Source of the DNA: Trebouxia sp. TZW2008
Taxonomy: Eukaryota; Chlorophyta; Trebouxiophyceae; Trebouxiales; Trebouxiaceae
Assembly (NCBI GenBank): GCA_002118135.1
Contig: BDIU01000038.1
Location: 124,001 to 188,000, forward strand
Direction of reading: 5' to 3'
Length of the DNA stretch: 64,000 nucleotides
The notes under the pieces were generated by a model. The model did no database searches. It was not told the DNA's origin and was given only the letters and a program-made list of their open reading frames with translations. Position 1 is the stretch's first letter. Every line of letters starts with the position of its first letter. Shown here piece after piece: positions 21,882 through 33,306 of the stretch. The position numbers and the translations under genes were made by a program.

Positions 21882-24800
21882 TTACAGAGAGCCATTGCTT
21901 AGGTCCTGGTCATGAGACAGCTTCCCAAGAGCGTCCAAACCCCATGAGGTGGCGTCTGTTGGGTCTTCATTCAATAGTGCTGCTGGGTCCAACATTTCAT
22001 CTCCCATGATGTCGTTCAGCAGGCCATCAGTGGAGCAATGCAAGGCAGCTGCTGCATCATTCATGCCGCCGCTGTGCATGCTGCCACCGTTCAAATTGCC
22101 GCTGCTATGCATGCTGCCACCATTCAAATTGCCATTGGCATTCAGGCTTGCTCTTCCAGTCAGGTGTGGGGTGCCCTGGTGCAGCATTGCACCTGACTTT
22201 GCAATTGTGGGGGGGTGGTCCCATTGCATGGGTAGGCTGCCCTGACCCATCAGGGGTTGATGCGCTGAAGAGGTCTTAGACTGCTTGAGTGTTCTCCGTG
22301 ACCCATTACCTGTGAGTCACACACCCCTCAGTACTCATGTCAAGTTTCTCCTCAAAAGTTCCAATGTACAGTGATGTGTCCTTAAGTGGCACTGCTGAAA
22401 GCAATATTTGTTTGAGATGACAAGTTGACCTTGATGCTGCCTTTGTTGTGCATTTATGAACATATGCTACACAGGCTCAGGAGGCCTACCTAGGTATGCA
22501 CTAGGACAATCAATTGTCTCCAACAAGTTTGGTGCATGTAGCCATCTATCTACAAGCATAATTTCACAGCGCAGCACAGATAGCATGCCTTCAGCTGTGC
22601 ATTCTCATATATCAGTGAAGTCATGTCTGCTCAAGTGTTCTACCATTGGCAGCTATGCATGAATAGAATGATCAAATCTCGATGCAGCGTGTGAAACTCA
22701 GATCAGAGGTTTCATGATCTGTTTGCATGCCTGCTTACCCTGCTGTGCACTGCAACGCTTCAGTGATGCATGACAGCCATACATACAAACTCAACTGTGG
22801 CCACTTACTGAGATGATCAGATTGAGGTGATGAGTCACTCACCTGCAGAGGGGTGACTAACATGACTGTATTGTGACCGACTGCTTTTCATCACACACGC
22901 CGCAGACACATAGGAAGAACATGATAGGAGTCATGTTTGTGGGGTTGCAAACACATACTGAAATGAGTATGAGATGCTCACCTCCTCATCGCTACCATCC
23001 CATCTTGTGACTGACTGCTTTGCATCACACATGCCGCAAACACATAAAAAGATATAATAGGAGCCATGTTTGCAGGGTTGCAAGCACATACTGAGGTAAG
23101 GACGAGATGCTCACCTCCTGAGGCATTGCTACCAAAACCGTCTTGTGACTGACTGCTTTGCATCACACATGCCGCAAATACACAGAGAAAACGCGACAGG
23201 AGCCTTGTCTGCGGGGTTGCAAGCACCTACTGAGGTGAGGATGAGATGCTTACCTCCTGAGGCATTGCTACCAAGACCGTCTTGTGACTCACTGTGCTGA
23301 CTGGCGGAGGGGCTAGAGGTGTGCTTCCTCTTCTTATTGGCTAGGGCAGTTGCTGCCCTGCCTCCTTTATTGGGGCGGCTGCTGCTGCGGGGCCCAGAAC
23401 TGATGGGGGCTGGGGTCGCCCTCCCATTCTGCACAGCAAGAAAGGTGTTGTACAGTGCCCTGTTATAAAAATGCAAGTATCAGGGAAGACAGCGTCAAAG
23501 ACAAAAGGTCTAAATGGTTGTTGGGGCGTCTGCTGCTGCGGGCCCGGAACTGATGGGGGCTAGAGTTTACCTTTCATTCTACACATCCATGCTATATATC
23601 ATTCAGTGCTTTATGCCGCAAGTACAAGCTACTGAACATACAGTCAAAGCACAACTGTCGGGTGTACTGCTGCTGCGGGGCGCAGAGCTGATGGGTGCAG
23701 GGGTCGCCCTCTGTTTCTACACACAAGAACAGTCTGTCAGACATCAAAGTGTCTGTCACACTCTGCTTACTGGCTAGGGTAGTTGGAGCCTGGCCCTCAT
23801 TGGGGCAGCTGCTGCTGCAGGGCCCAGAACTGGTGGGAGCCGGAGACACCTTTGCATTCTATACACCAGACGATATGTCATGCAGGTGCAAATGATGCAA
23901 ACAGTGTTGGATGCAATTTGGTGCTGAAGGTTATTGGCACAGAGTCGTACACATTGGAAATGTGGACATTGGATGCTCTGCTGCTATGGGTGCCAGAGCC
24001 GATGGGTGCTGGGGTTGCCTTCCCGCCCCTTGCACACCAAGTTATATGTGTATACAGTGCTTTGTGTTGGACAAAGAAATGGATGCTGAAAGCTTACCTG
24101 AAGGCTGGAGCCAGCAGCAGTGCTGTTGGCATGGCTGTTGCACCTGAGCATAGTGCTAATAATAATAATAATAATAATAACAATAGCAATGATAATAATA
24201 ATCATTACATATTTCTGTTATAATAATAATAATAATTAGAACATATTCCAGCGTATACTGCTAGGTATGTGTGGCACAAGTCCTATCTCGCCAGGCAGGC
24301 TTGTCTTGAGCGCCGCGATATGGAGGCCTGATGTTCAACTGTTGAAAGTCAGACAAAACAATGTCATTCCACATCTTCCTGGGGCGACCGGGAGGATTTG
24401 GTCCCTTGACTTAACCATGGCATAGTGCTGGTGGATGCAAAGTCATTCATTTGTGCAAATCGCATGCTAGACAGGCCCAGCTAGGTACGTCCTGGAGCAG
24501 TTGATTGTCTCTGAGCAGTTCAGTCCTGTGCTGAACTGAACCAATTGCATTGAGTATGGAGGGTGGGAAGACTTTTGTACTCAGTTGTCTGCCAAGTCTC
24601 TTGGGGTTGACCCCTGGCCTTTGTATCTAGTGACTGTTCAAGCATACATTGCAAAGGCAGCCTGTCCTGTGACATGCGTGCTGTGTGACTCAGCCATCTA
24701 AACCTCCTGTAGGTAACAATCTGTTCAAGACTGAGCTTCTAGCAGAGGAGCCTGATGCTGTCATTGCTGCTTTTGTCTTGCCAGGTAATGCCACACAAAG

Positions 24801-27800
24801 ATCTCAGACAATTCATTTGAAAGACCTCCAGGCAGTTCACACCACTTTTTCAACACTTTTCAAAGCAGGCCAGGTTTTACAGCCATAGGGCGGAACAGAC
24901 AGCACAACACTTTTGAAAGATCAGTAACTGCCTGATGAGTAAAATACTTGCAAGAACTGCCTTTGAATATGCCAAGCAACACCAGCATTGGCACTGGCCC
25001 TGTGACTGATCTCAGTGTCCAATTTGGCATTGATAGTGCACATGCTGCCATGGTGCTTGAATTTATGAACTGCCGTGATACCAAGCAGGAATCAAAGCAG
25101 GACATAAGGTCAAGCACCTTGGCAGCATGTTCACTAGTGATGCCAAATTGGACACTGAGACCACTGAGGTGAAATGGAGCAGGCAAAACTTGCATGGAGG
25201 CGGTTGTCTGCATCTGTACGTGCCTGGCCGCCAGACTTCAAAGTGCGCTTCGCAAGCCTTAAGAAGAGAGTGAGTGAGTGAGTGAGTGAGTGAGTGAGTG
25301 AGTGAGTGAGTGAGGGAGGGAGGGAGTGAGTGAGTGAGTGAGTGAGAGAGTGAGTGACCTGCATGCTGGAGCCATCAGCAGTGCTGTTGGCAGGGCTGTC
25401 GCATTTGGGTCCAGAGCCAGAGGAGGTAATATGCAGCAATTGAGACCATCATAACCCAAATGCTGTCAAGGTACCGTGGACCCACCAACAGGGCGAGAGG
25501 CAAACACAAACTGACCTGCATACTAGAGCCAGCAGCATTGCTGTTGGCAGGGCTAGTGCGTTTGTGTCCAGACCCAGAGGATGTGGTTTGGCGGTCCAGT
25601 TCACTGATGCTGGGAGTGGGTCTGTGCAGACCTAGCAGATGGGTTGCAAAGCCTGCCTAACAAGCCTACTTAATTCAAGTTAACCAAGTGGATGGACGAG
25701 TTACCTGCATGCTAGAGCCAGCAGCGGTGCTGTTAGCGGGGCTGTTGCGCTTTGGGCCAGAACCAGAGGATGTGATGTGCCTGTCCAGTTCACTGATGCT
25801 GGGAGTGGGTCTGTCTGCAAGCCCTGAACCATTGTTGGCATCTGGAGTGCCTGTCGACTTGCCCGCACTAGCTTGCTGCTGCTGCTGTTGCTGCTGGTGG
25901 CGGTTCATTGCGTGCTGCACAGCAGAAGAGCAAGGCCTGGGCAAGACTGAGCAGGCAAGGTGCAATCAGACATGATTTCTAAGCTGACAGATGCAGCATA
26001 CTGTACGCAGCATACTGACAAATGCACCAGATGACATGCACCAGATGAAGCACACTGACAGATGCAGCACCTGACATGAAGCATTCAACTTGTTTATGAC
26101 TGTGTGTGTCAGCGGGTGAGATATGTGTGTCTCAGCGGAACAAATGTAGCTTTGTGTTGTCCATGCATGCAATTTGCTGCTGAGTGCAGATCATGCACAA
26201 TATGCAGTACTCACCAACTCTGCAAACAGTTGCTGCTGCTCCTGCTGCTGTTGCTGCTGCTGCAGCGTCTTGGCTGGCCGGTGCAGAGCAGCAGCAGCTG
26301 CCATGGCAGCTTCTTGGCTTGGGAGACCTGCCATGCCCAGGGTCTCTTCCATTCCCCTTGTGCCTGGCTTCAGCAATCCTTGGGAATGCAGGCGAGCTAA
26401 CAGCTGCCCGCGACTGCCTGAGTCAGCTGATTGATGCTGCTGGTTGACAGCAGCATGCTCCTGTTGCTGCAGTCACAAAGCATGACACTTTTTTAGAGAG
26501 AAAGAGAGATTTTACATCCTTTGACCAGCCAACAAGTCTGATCGGATCAACTGCACAAGTAGCCTGGCTTGAGCAACTCTGAAGAGTGCAGACGAGCCAA
26601 CAGCTGCTTGCGACTGCCTGAGTCGGCTGACTGATGCTGCTGATTGATGGGAGCATGCTCCTGTTGCTGCAGCCACAAAGCATGACATCTGCAGAAAAAA
26701 GAAATCAGACAGAAAAGGGCAAAAATTTTATTGTCAGGCATTCTAAGAACAGCTCCTTTGGACAGAGAGTGTGCAGGATTGCTGCCTTTAGAGCAGGGCA
26801 CCTACACTATCAACGTATTGCCAGCGTTGCAAAAGTAGCATGGGCTGAGCAAGGAGATTGGCCCTGCTTGGAAGAAACTGGCATGACATCTGCTGCAATC
26901 ACGGAATGCATTCCTTTGGAGAAGCAGGCTCAAGGACACATGCCTCAGGAGTGGTGAGATTTTGATCAGGCAACTAAGCAAACAATGCAGCAAAGCACTG
27001 CAAGCCAGTTGCAATGTTGTGCTCTCTTGTCACGTGCAGATTGTGCACGGCAACCAAATGGGCCAGGGACTCATTGCTAGCAATGTCCACAGAGAACAAT
27101 ATGTCTCCACATGCTGGCAGGTCTATGAATGGTGACAGAGCTATGGTGACACCCCTCTGTCACCACCTAGCACAACGTCGTCCTGAAGACAGATGTTGTA
27201 CCTGCATATGCTGCTGCAGCAACATCAGATGCTGGTGGCTCAAAGGCGGTGCTTGAGCATTCAGCGTGGGGGAATGGAAGTTGCGTTGCATGGTGCCAGA
27301 CGACTGCCTTGAAGACCCAGGCTGTGCCGCAACATCCCATGACATGGATCTATGCAGCTCTGCAGTTGACACCCCAGTCTGTTGCTGCTGCTGCTGTTGC
27401 TGCCGCTGCTGCTGTTGCTGCAGGCTTGGGATGTTCTGTTGACGCAACTCTGGTGGCAGCGTGTGTGGTGACAGCAAAGCAGCGCTAGCAGACTCTGGGA
27501 GCCTGTCTTTACTTGCGAGTGAATGGGCGATGTTTGGCCAGGGGTGGGAGGGGTTGGAGAGGGGGGCCAGGGGGCTTTGAGGGGTGACCCCTGTCAGAAA
27601 CTGCGTTGCTCCTTGATCACTGCCCTGCAAGAACAGCAGTGATGTGTATTGAGGTGCAGAGTGACAGATTGGTTTTGTGCAAGCCGTAGTTGCTATGCAA
27701 CAGCAGGCACGCTGGGAAACCAAGATGAGCATCAGTTGCAAAGACACACACAGACACCACCACTGCAATGTGCCTGTCATGCCAAACGTGCAAGCCAATG

Positions 27801-29893
27801 CGCAGCATTGCACAAGGTAGCCTGAGGGTCCGCAGTGGTTGCATTATAAAGGTGTCACAAAAAGGAGTTTGCCCCGGCACAGGTCTGTGTGCAGATCACA
27901 AGCTACCCAAGACTTTGAACTGCATAACAACATGGTGCATTAAGTCACACCAGGTTGCAGCAGTATGGAGTTTGCAGCAATGCAAAGTCTGCAGCAGTGT
28001 TGACTTTGCAGCAGCTCTCACCCGATCAACAGACCTCAGTGCTTGCACAGCAGCCAGCAGCTGCTGACGCTGCGCAGGGTCAGTACTAGGTGGCCGCCCA
28101 CTTAAGCTGGGGCTCGGAAATGAGTTTGTGGAGCCCCTTGGTCCATCGTCCAAGGCGCTCAAGCCACCGTTCTGCATGTAAGTCATGCGTCCTGATGTCT
28201 TGTGATTCATTCATTCTGATTCATTCTAAACGTATGCAAGACAGGCTCAGCAGGCCCAGCTAGGTATGTACTGGAGCAATCAACTGTGTCCACCCGGTTT
28301 GATCCTGTGCTATCCTAAATCTGCTGCAAACCTGGTGGCCTGACTCCTCAGCAAGTGAGACAAATGCAGCTGAGATCATTGCAAGCTGTGCTATACCGAC
28401 TGCTGCGCTAACAATTTTGGTAAATGTGAAGTACAGCTTTGAGTGTCTCCATGTGAACACAAATGGGCGTGCATGCATGCCGGCTGCAAAGCAGCATCAT
28501 GTTCAATGTGGCACATGCATGTAAGGACTGTGAGACAATGACAGGGTGCTGTAGTGAGGCGATGTACCTGAAAAGAAGAAAATTGGGGAAGACCTAGCCG
28601 ACTACCTTGCACCTTTGCTGACTGCACACACAAGCACTTCAATGTGGGAAAAGAGTGTTTGACAATACACAAACAGGCGTGACTGCAAACACCTCCAATC
28701 CAAAGCAGCATTTGTGCTCATTGTGCGTGGCAGACAAAGATGCTGTTCAGCGCTTGCTTGGAAACATTCTTGGCTGTCAAGCACTAAAGACTGGAACAAA
28801 ACACAGTGAACACATCAAGATTTGTGCATATGGCAGCCATGCAGATACAGATGTTGGCATAGTAAACTGTACCTTCCTGCAATCATTTGACACCAAAACA
28901 GGCACAAGAGCAACAAAGGCTAGTACGAAGCTCACCATTTGCTCTTGACCAGCTAGGCCATTTAGCTCAGAGACACGGATTTTGCCTGCAGTGATCTGCT
29001 GGGCAAGCTGTGCTGCCTGGTCAGGCTGTAGTCCCTTCTCTTTCATCTGCAGCAACCATTCACAGTCATTCAGCTGGTGGACACAGTGACAAACATGCGG
29101 GTGGAGCTTTCTGGACAGCATTGAATGTTGCTAATGATAAATACACAATCTAGCGTAGGGGCTGTAGTCCCTTCTCTTTCATCTGCAACATCATATTGAC
29201 AGCCATTGAGCCAGGAGAGAAAGCATGAAAGATCTGGGCGTAGCTCCCTTGACGGCAGTTGCATGACCGTGTCTATGACCCTAAGAAGACTGTGTGCAGC
29301 AATCAAAAGGCATCTCACACCAAAATGTGTGGTGCAATGCAGCACTTGCTGCAGGTCAGTGGCAAACAGCTGTCTCCAACAACTATCAGCAAGACTGGAG
29401 ATACGCACCAGATGCTGCTGCAGCATGCTTTGTTGCTGAACATGCAACTGCTGCAGCTGCTGCTGCTGATGCTGTCTGAATGGAGCTTTAGCTTTCTGTA
29501 CCTGAGTGCAACACCAGACAGTTCAGTCTTTGAGTTGTGACAAGAGCAAAGAAGCAGCCAATGACACAGCAACAAGAAATGGTTCAACCCACCTCGCTCA
29601 GTGACAAATTCTTTGAATATGAAGGATTTGTGCGAGCGACATAAATATCCCAAAAAATGGACCACCACTCGCATAGTAAACCAGCAGGGGTTTCTATTGC
29701 TGCAGTGAGCAGTGTTGAACTGTTCAAGGCTGACAGGGCTGGACAGGCAGTGATTGCAGGCAAGGATGAAGCTTCAAGCCGACAAACAGCTTTTTTACCA
29801 GGTTTTTCTGGCACTTGACATTCTCGCTTGAAGACAGCAGCTGATTCGCGTAAGTTACGCTTGAACAAATAATCCAGAATGTGCACGTCGAGC
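21882..29893 (-). CDS. LUFS/LisH-domain transcriptional co-regulator without WD40 repeats
   Basis: Exons on the minus strand, all phase-compatible: 29799-29893, 29593-29699, 29409-29501, 28936-29046, 28022-28171, 27202-27624, 26215-26466, 25705-25914, 23254-23428, 21882-22309 (stop). The first two encode LDVHILDYLFKRNLRESAAV and AIETPAGLLCEWWSIFWDIY, the LisH half and the WW-x-FWD half of the LUFS domain shared by LEUNIG, SSDP/SSBP and yeast Flo8. Q-rich stretches follow (for example PSLQQQQQRQQQQQQQQ), then KKRKHTSSPSASQH, a probable nuclear localisation signal. The end is acidic (LLNDIMGDEMLDPAALLNED). About 680 residues and no WD40 domain, so it is nearer to SSDP/Flo8 than to LEUNIG. It should act in the nucleus with LIM-binding or SEUSS-like partners (family inference). 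The start codon is not resolved; a candidate first exon lies at about 29960-30018. Several exons have extra tandem copies. Confidence 0.85.
22972..23254 (-). repeat. Tandem copies of the SNASGG exon end (~135-bp unit)
   Basis: Units starting at about 22840, 22972, 23105 and 23240 each carry caagacgg, cctcaggag or a decayed form, and the donor (minus-strand gtgagcatc or gtaagcatc). The functional exon is 23254-23428. The copy at 23105 keeps SQSQDGFGSNASGG and a GT donor and could be a cassette exon. Confidence 0.85.
23385..24030 (-). repeat. Five copies of the exon start around PAPISSGPRSSS
   Basis: Plus-strand blocks near 23390, 23530, 23670, 23815 and 23985 share ctgctgcggg, cagaactgatggg or a variant, and gctggggtcgcc. 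The first is the start of exon 23254-23428; the rest are shifted or stop-bearing. Confidence 0.8.
24157..24237. repeat. (AAT)n microsatellite, probable LINE 3' tail
   Basis: An imperfect aataat run interrupted by gcaatgat. It abuts a minus-strand LINE-like coding remnant and lies where a 3' tail repeat of such an element would be. Confidence 0.8.
24240..24610 (-). mobile_element. Non-LTR retrotransposon (LINE) 3' remnant
   Basis: The minus strand at 24270-24410 reads PGRPRKMWNDIVLSDFQQLN and then GAQDKPAWRDRTC, the 'GRPRKRW..D...DL..L.....A.DR..WR' motif found at the C-terminal end of many LINE reverse transcriptases. Upstream frame fragments (LGRQLSTKVF, QHRTELLRD) carry stops, so it is dead. 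It lies in an intron of the LUFS gene, in the same orientation as that gene. Confidence 0.65.
25268..25358. repeat. (GTGA)n microsatellite
   Basis: About 20 gtga tetramers with a gggagggagg interruption, in an intron of the LUFS gene. Confidence 0.95.
25370..25914 (-). repeat. Tandem copies of the NSPANSTAAGSSMQ exon
   Basis: The intact exon is 25705-25914. Partial copies at about 25365-25430 and 25515-25640, plus a short relic near 24105-24140, keep the sequence around SPANSTAxGSSMQ and its donor side. The 25515 copy retains the longer PTPSISELD part. Confidence 0.85.
26555..26675 (-). repeat. Second copy of the Q-rich exon (possible cassette exon)
   Basis: It repeats the first third of exon 26215-26466, with the same acceptor (gctgcag) and an open frame: QQEHAPINQQHQSADSGSR, then KQLLARLHSSELLKPG. 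It runs into a stop after YLCS, and its donor is not conserved. Confidence 0.8.
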
Positions 29894-30019
29894 CTGCAAA
29901 GCAGCAGTAGGCGGTTTGCTTCGCTGCAGGTCTCAAGAGTAGGGCGGGCAAAAGCTGCTCATCTTACATGTGCGTCGTGTTCCATGCCGACTCAGACGGT
30001 GATGGCTGTCTTGGTCTGC

Positions 30020-31400
30020 TGCCATTGTCCATCGTACACTATTGCCGCGAACAGAACAGGCAGCTCTCGATCGCGCTGTAGACAAGGACACGACTTTCGC
30101 AAGGCCTTTGAGGCAAGATCATACGCCAAAGGCGTCAAGGGCTCTGCACGTTGATCATAAGTATCTGGTGGGTAGAAGCGTTCGTTGCTGTAACGGTAGC
30201 ATCTCGACTGCGATGTGGACCTCCGCTACGGAAGCTTTGTACAGCTGCATGGGAAAGAGTCCGAAAGTGCAAGGTTAATGAACTCGCCGTCGCGGGTGGG
30301 ACAATGCCACACGTTGCTCACGAAGCTCTACATCAATGACGTTGCAAGATGAGACCCATCACGAAGATAACCCCGTCGCCGTAAAGCTCGTTGTTTGATC
30401 GCATCGTAGCGGGATGCGGAGGAGCTTCTGTGTCAGATTGCAGGTCAACAGAAATTCATGCAATTTCTTTGACTCGACTTCGACCGTTTCTGACCATACT
30501 TTGGCACGTTCCCGCGGACGCACTGGATGCGCCAGGCAGCCCAGCGTGTGACCCAATAACGACGTCAGATAGCATGGATGTGACAGCCGCAAACGTGTCT
30601 GACCGTGTGGCATATTGACTTGACTGGTCCAAGTCAACCTTGCCAAGGCTTGCGCGGCGGCGCGTCATGTTCGTGGCTTTTGGGGAAAGCGCGTCTGCAA
30701 TTATTGTATGCTGCACTTACATTGGCAACCGGGCCCGGAAACTTCCGTTGTCAACACAATCAGCTGCAGTGGACCTCGACCAGCACTGTGATCGGCACAG
30801 AGTTATGCAACAAATCGTACTTGACAGCGGCGGCACAGATGCTGGCATGGGCATGCGCTCAAATCATTCAAACACGTGAACAAGCAGTCACTGCCTGGCG
30901 GCTACAGCTTGATCACGCAACACGGGGCGCCTAATGGAGGTAATGTCAGTGCAGGAGGACTTGAACAGCAACAGCACATACAGAGCGCACCATACGTGCG
31001 TGTATGAGCATGTTCATATTGCTGCACGCGTCCGCACAATGCATTTCAAGGAAGTGAAGCTGTGAGGAGCAAGTGAATACAAAGAAACCAGCACACATCC
31101 ATGACAATGCTCACAATGAAAGGTTTATGCGGCGTGCAGGGCTTTTACAAACGTTATTTGCCAGGGCCAAGCTTGCGCGTGGAAGTCAGTCAATTGTGGT
31201 CGGCTGCACTTCCGAGTCACAGTCGATCTCACCAGCCTGGCTGCCAGAATACTGTGCCCCTTTTGGTGCCATATGCTCAGTAGCACACATGGGTAGCAAG
31301 CACATCAGGACCTGCAACCACAAATGTTGTCATCTGGAATCCTCAGCCCATGTGCTTGATGTGGACAGCTAGTCAGCCATGCAGCCGAACTTTTGGCCCA
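30020..31400. promoter_or_regulatory. CpG-rich upstream region of the LUFS gene; otherwise unassigned
   Basis: CG-dense from about 29980 to 30800 (for example ccgcgaacag, gcgcggcggcgcg). It probably includes the LUFS promoter and first exon. No plus-strand exon could be tied to it. From 30900 to 31400 nothing is recognised. Confidence 0.4.
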
Positions 31401-31852
31401 AAGGTCCAGTGCCATGCTGTTCACTTGCAGCCTGCAGCTTCACCATCAGATCTATGCAAGCCATGGCCTTGTCATCTAGTGACAGCAGCGCATGCGTTTA
31501 TGCATGATGCAAGCAGAGAGCCAGCCAGTCAGCAGATCTGTTACGCCAGAAGCCCAAGTCAAGTCGGCTTGCAGCCTGCAGCTTCACCACTAGATGTGTG
31601 CAAGCCATGGCTTTCTCATCAAGTGAAAGCAGCCCATGTGTAACAAAAGGGGTTGTGCACTAAGTGTCAACGAGCGCCTTTCCAAGGCTATCAACCCGTT
31701 ACATTCTCCCCCCCTCCAAGCACGCACGTCTCGGGCGTTCGCATCGCAGTGGGCAAGGCTGCCGATGACTGGCCGGCCAGTAGGCAAGGCTGCGCCGGTG
31801 AACCCCTAAACGCCTCCGGCTGAGAGACGAGAGGTCCCCAATTTTGTTTTTT

Positions 31853-31910
31853 CCCAAAGCTAGACTCGAACCTGCGACCTATCTTTCTTAGGTCCCAAGC
31901 GCTACGCCGA
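31853..31910 (-). ncRNA. tRNA-like segment inside the TRIM (3' two-thirds visible)
   Basis: On the minus strand the order is A-box-like gtagcgcttgg, a hairpin gaccta/taggtc closing a 7-base loop, and a B box ggttcgagtct in a T-arm-like gcagg-ttcgagt-ctagc. Then comes a tttggga strand that would be the 3' acceptor half. The 5' acceptor half would lie in the N gap. The T stem has one mismatch and the loop lacks U33, so this is a tRNA-derived sequence, not a functional tRNA. Confidence 0.55.
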
Positions 31911-31961
31911 NNNNNNNNNNNNNNNNNNNNNNNNNNNNNNNNNNNNNNNNNNNNNNNNNNN
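31911..31961. other. Assembly gap (51 N)
   Basis: The unknown bases lie within the TRIM between the tRNA-like segment and the right-hand LTR. LTR alignment implies the last five are tgtaa. Confidence 0.99.
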
Positions 31962-32149
31962 CAAAAGGGGTTGTGCACTAAGTGTCAACGAGCGCCTTTC
32001 CAAGGCTATCAACCCGTTACACCATGTGTTTGAGCATGACGCAAGCAGAGGGGCCAGCTAGGCAGCAGAGCTGCTATGCCAAAAGACCAAAAGTTGTCAA
32101 ATCAGCTTGCAGCCTGCAGCTTAGCTGCCAGTTCTGTGCAAACATGTCA

Positions 32150-32430
32150 GCTATGATGGGCTGCACAAACTGTTTTGTGCAAATCGAAAAGCCACATCAG
32201 ACCGCACAAGCTGTTTTGTGCAAACCCACAAGCTGCAACGGGCAATTTGCAGCAACACCATCAGTTCTGGGCAAACCCAAAAGCTACATTGGAGCGCACA
32301 AGCCGTTTTGTGCAAGCCTACAAGCTGCAACGGGCAGTTTGCAGCATAAGTTGGGTGCAAACATACAAGCCGCATTTGGCCGCACAAGCCGTTTTTGGCA
32401 AGCGCGCAAGCTGCAGCAGGTGGCCAGGCA
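32150..32430. repeat. Tandem repeat built on cacaagccgttttgtgcaa
   Basis: At least four imperfect units alternate cgcacaagctgttttgtgcaa with acaagctgcaacgggcaattt. The long plus-strand frame over them has no domain and is repeat translation. Confidence 0.75.
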
Positions 32431-33306
32431 CGCCATTCAGGCAGGCAAGCAGGCAGGCTCAATCTTCAACATTCATGTTTTGCATGCACACAAGCCGCAG
32501 AAAGTGTCCTACAGCCAGGCATGCCATTTACAGATTTGCAGCGCACCTCCTGTGCAACCTTTGAAATACAATTTGAACCCTCATGTGTAGGCATATACGA
32601 ATTTTGCCCATATGTGTTGGCAGGATTGTTCTTTAATATGCTGGCATTGGCAGCAAATTTTGGAGCTACTGCCAGCAGTCAGCTGCAGGGTCATGTGACT
32701 GCGTAGGCTGTGTCTATACATACAGACACTACAGCATATACACTTACAATATATACATTGACATTGCAGTTACATTGTACATCATGTTACATTGTAAATC
32801 ATGAATGGGTGAAAATTGTTGTTGGATGTACAACAAATCTCATTATATGCAGGATCACTATCTGTTGATCAATATATATATTTACAACACTGACCACTGA
32901 GTATTTGCTATGACAAAGCATTTGCAGGGTTATGTCAAGGTTATGTCAGAGAGTGTGCATGACTAAGCAGGGAGGGCATGAGTAAAACACTGTAATTTCA
33001 CATGCTAGGTTTTAACTGTTTCAAAACAGGTAGTCATCTGTCCATGTAATTACCCTACACACAGTGCTTCCCATTGCTTATTTTCTTACTTCCATCATCA
33101 TCATTGTTATAGTACTTAGTGTAGTAGTAGTGTAGTGGAACTAACGCCCAGCTCCCCAGCTCCCAGCTCCCCAAGGAAAGTCTATAGAAGCCTGAGTAAC
33201 TCATAGTTCTGAGTTTCAAAAGGGAGTTCATGATGAGCTGCTGAGCTGGGAAGCTCGGTAGAACCATGTGAAACCAGGGTCGCACACACGCACTACCCCT
33301 GTTTTT

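Larger units (their letters stand above)
31639..32021 (-). mobile_element. TRIM/SMART-type miniature LTR retrotransposon with tRNA-like interior
   Basis: Two 65-bp direct repeats, 31639-31703 and 31957-32021 (the first five bases of the second lie in the N run), each of the form TG...CA. They are flanked by the 5-bp target duplication ccatg (31634-31638 and 32022-32026). A polypurine tract (minus strand ggaggggggga) abuts the left repeat, so the element reads on the minus strand with its 5' LTR on the right. The 253-bp interior codes for nothing. It contains a tRNA-like segment at 31853-31910. The primer-binding site would fall in the 51-base N gap at 31911-31961. Confidence 0.85.
31425..32130. 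repeat. ~133-bp tandem repeat interrupted by a TRIM element
   Basis: Units begin at about 31426, 31568 and 32104 with gcttgcagcctgcagctt. Corresponding parts agtgacagcagcgcatg and agtgaaagcagcccatg show that the TRIM at 31639 inserted into the second unit. Confidence 0.85.

Noticed and set aside
22840..23260. Regularly spaced repeats resembling a CRISPR array
   Set aside because: Units are ~135 bp with diverged, exon-derived content and no short identical repeat with unique spacers; the genome is eukaryotic.
23783..24223. Frame with an asparagine run
   Set aside because: The run is the (AAT)n microsatellite, and the rest is antisense to decayed LUFS-gene exons.
31853..31910. Functional tRNA gene
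   Set aside because: The acceptor 5' half is not visible, the T stem has a mismatch, the anticodon loop lacks U33, and it lies inside a retrotransposon. Recorded as tRNA-like only.
31982..32590. 202-codon plus-strand frame
   Set aside because: It begins in the TRIM LTR and runs over a tandem repeat; no domain and no conserved composition. Repeat translation.
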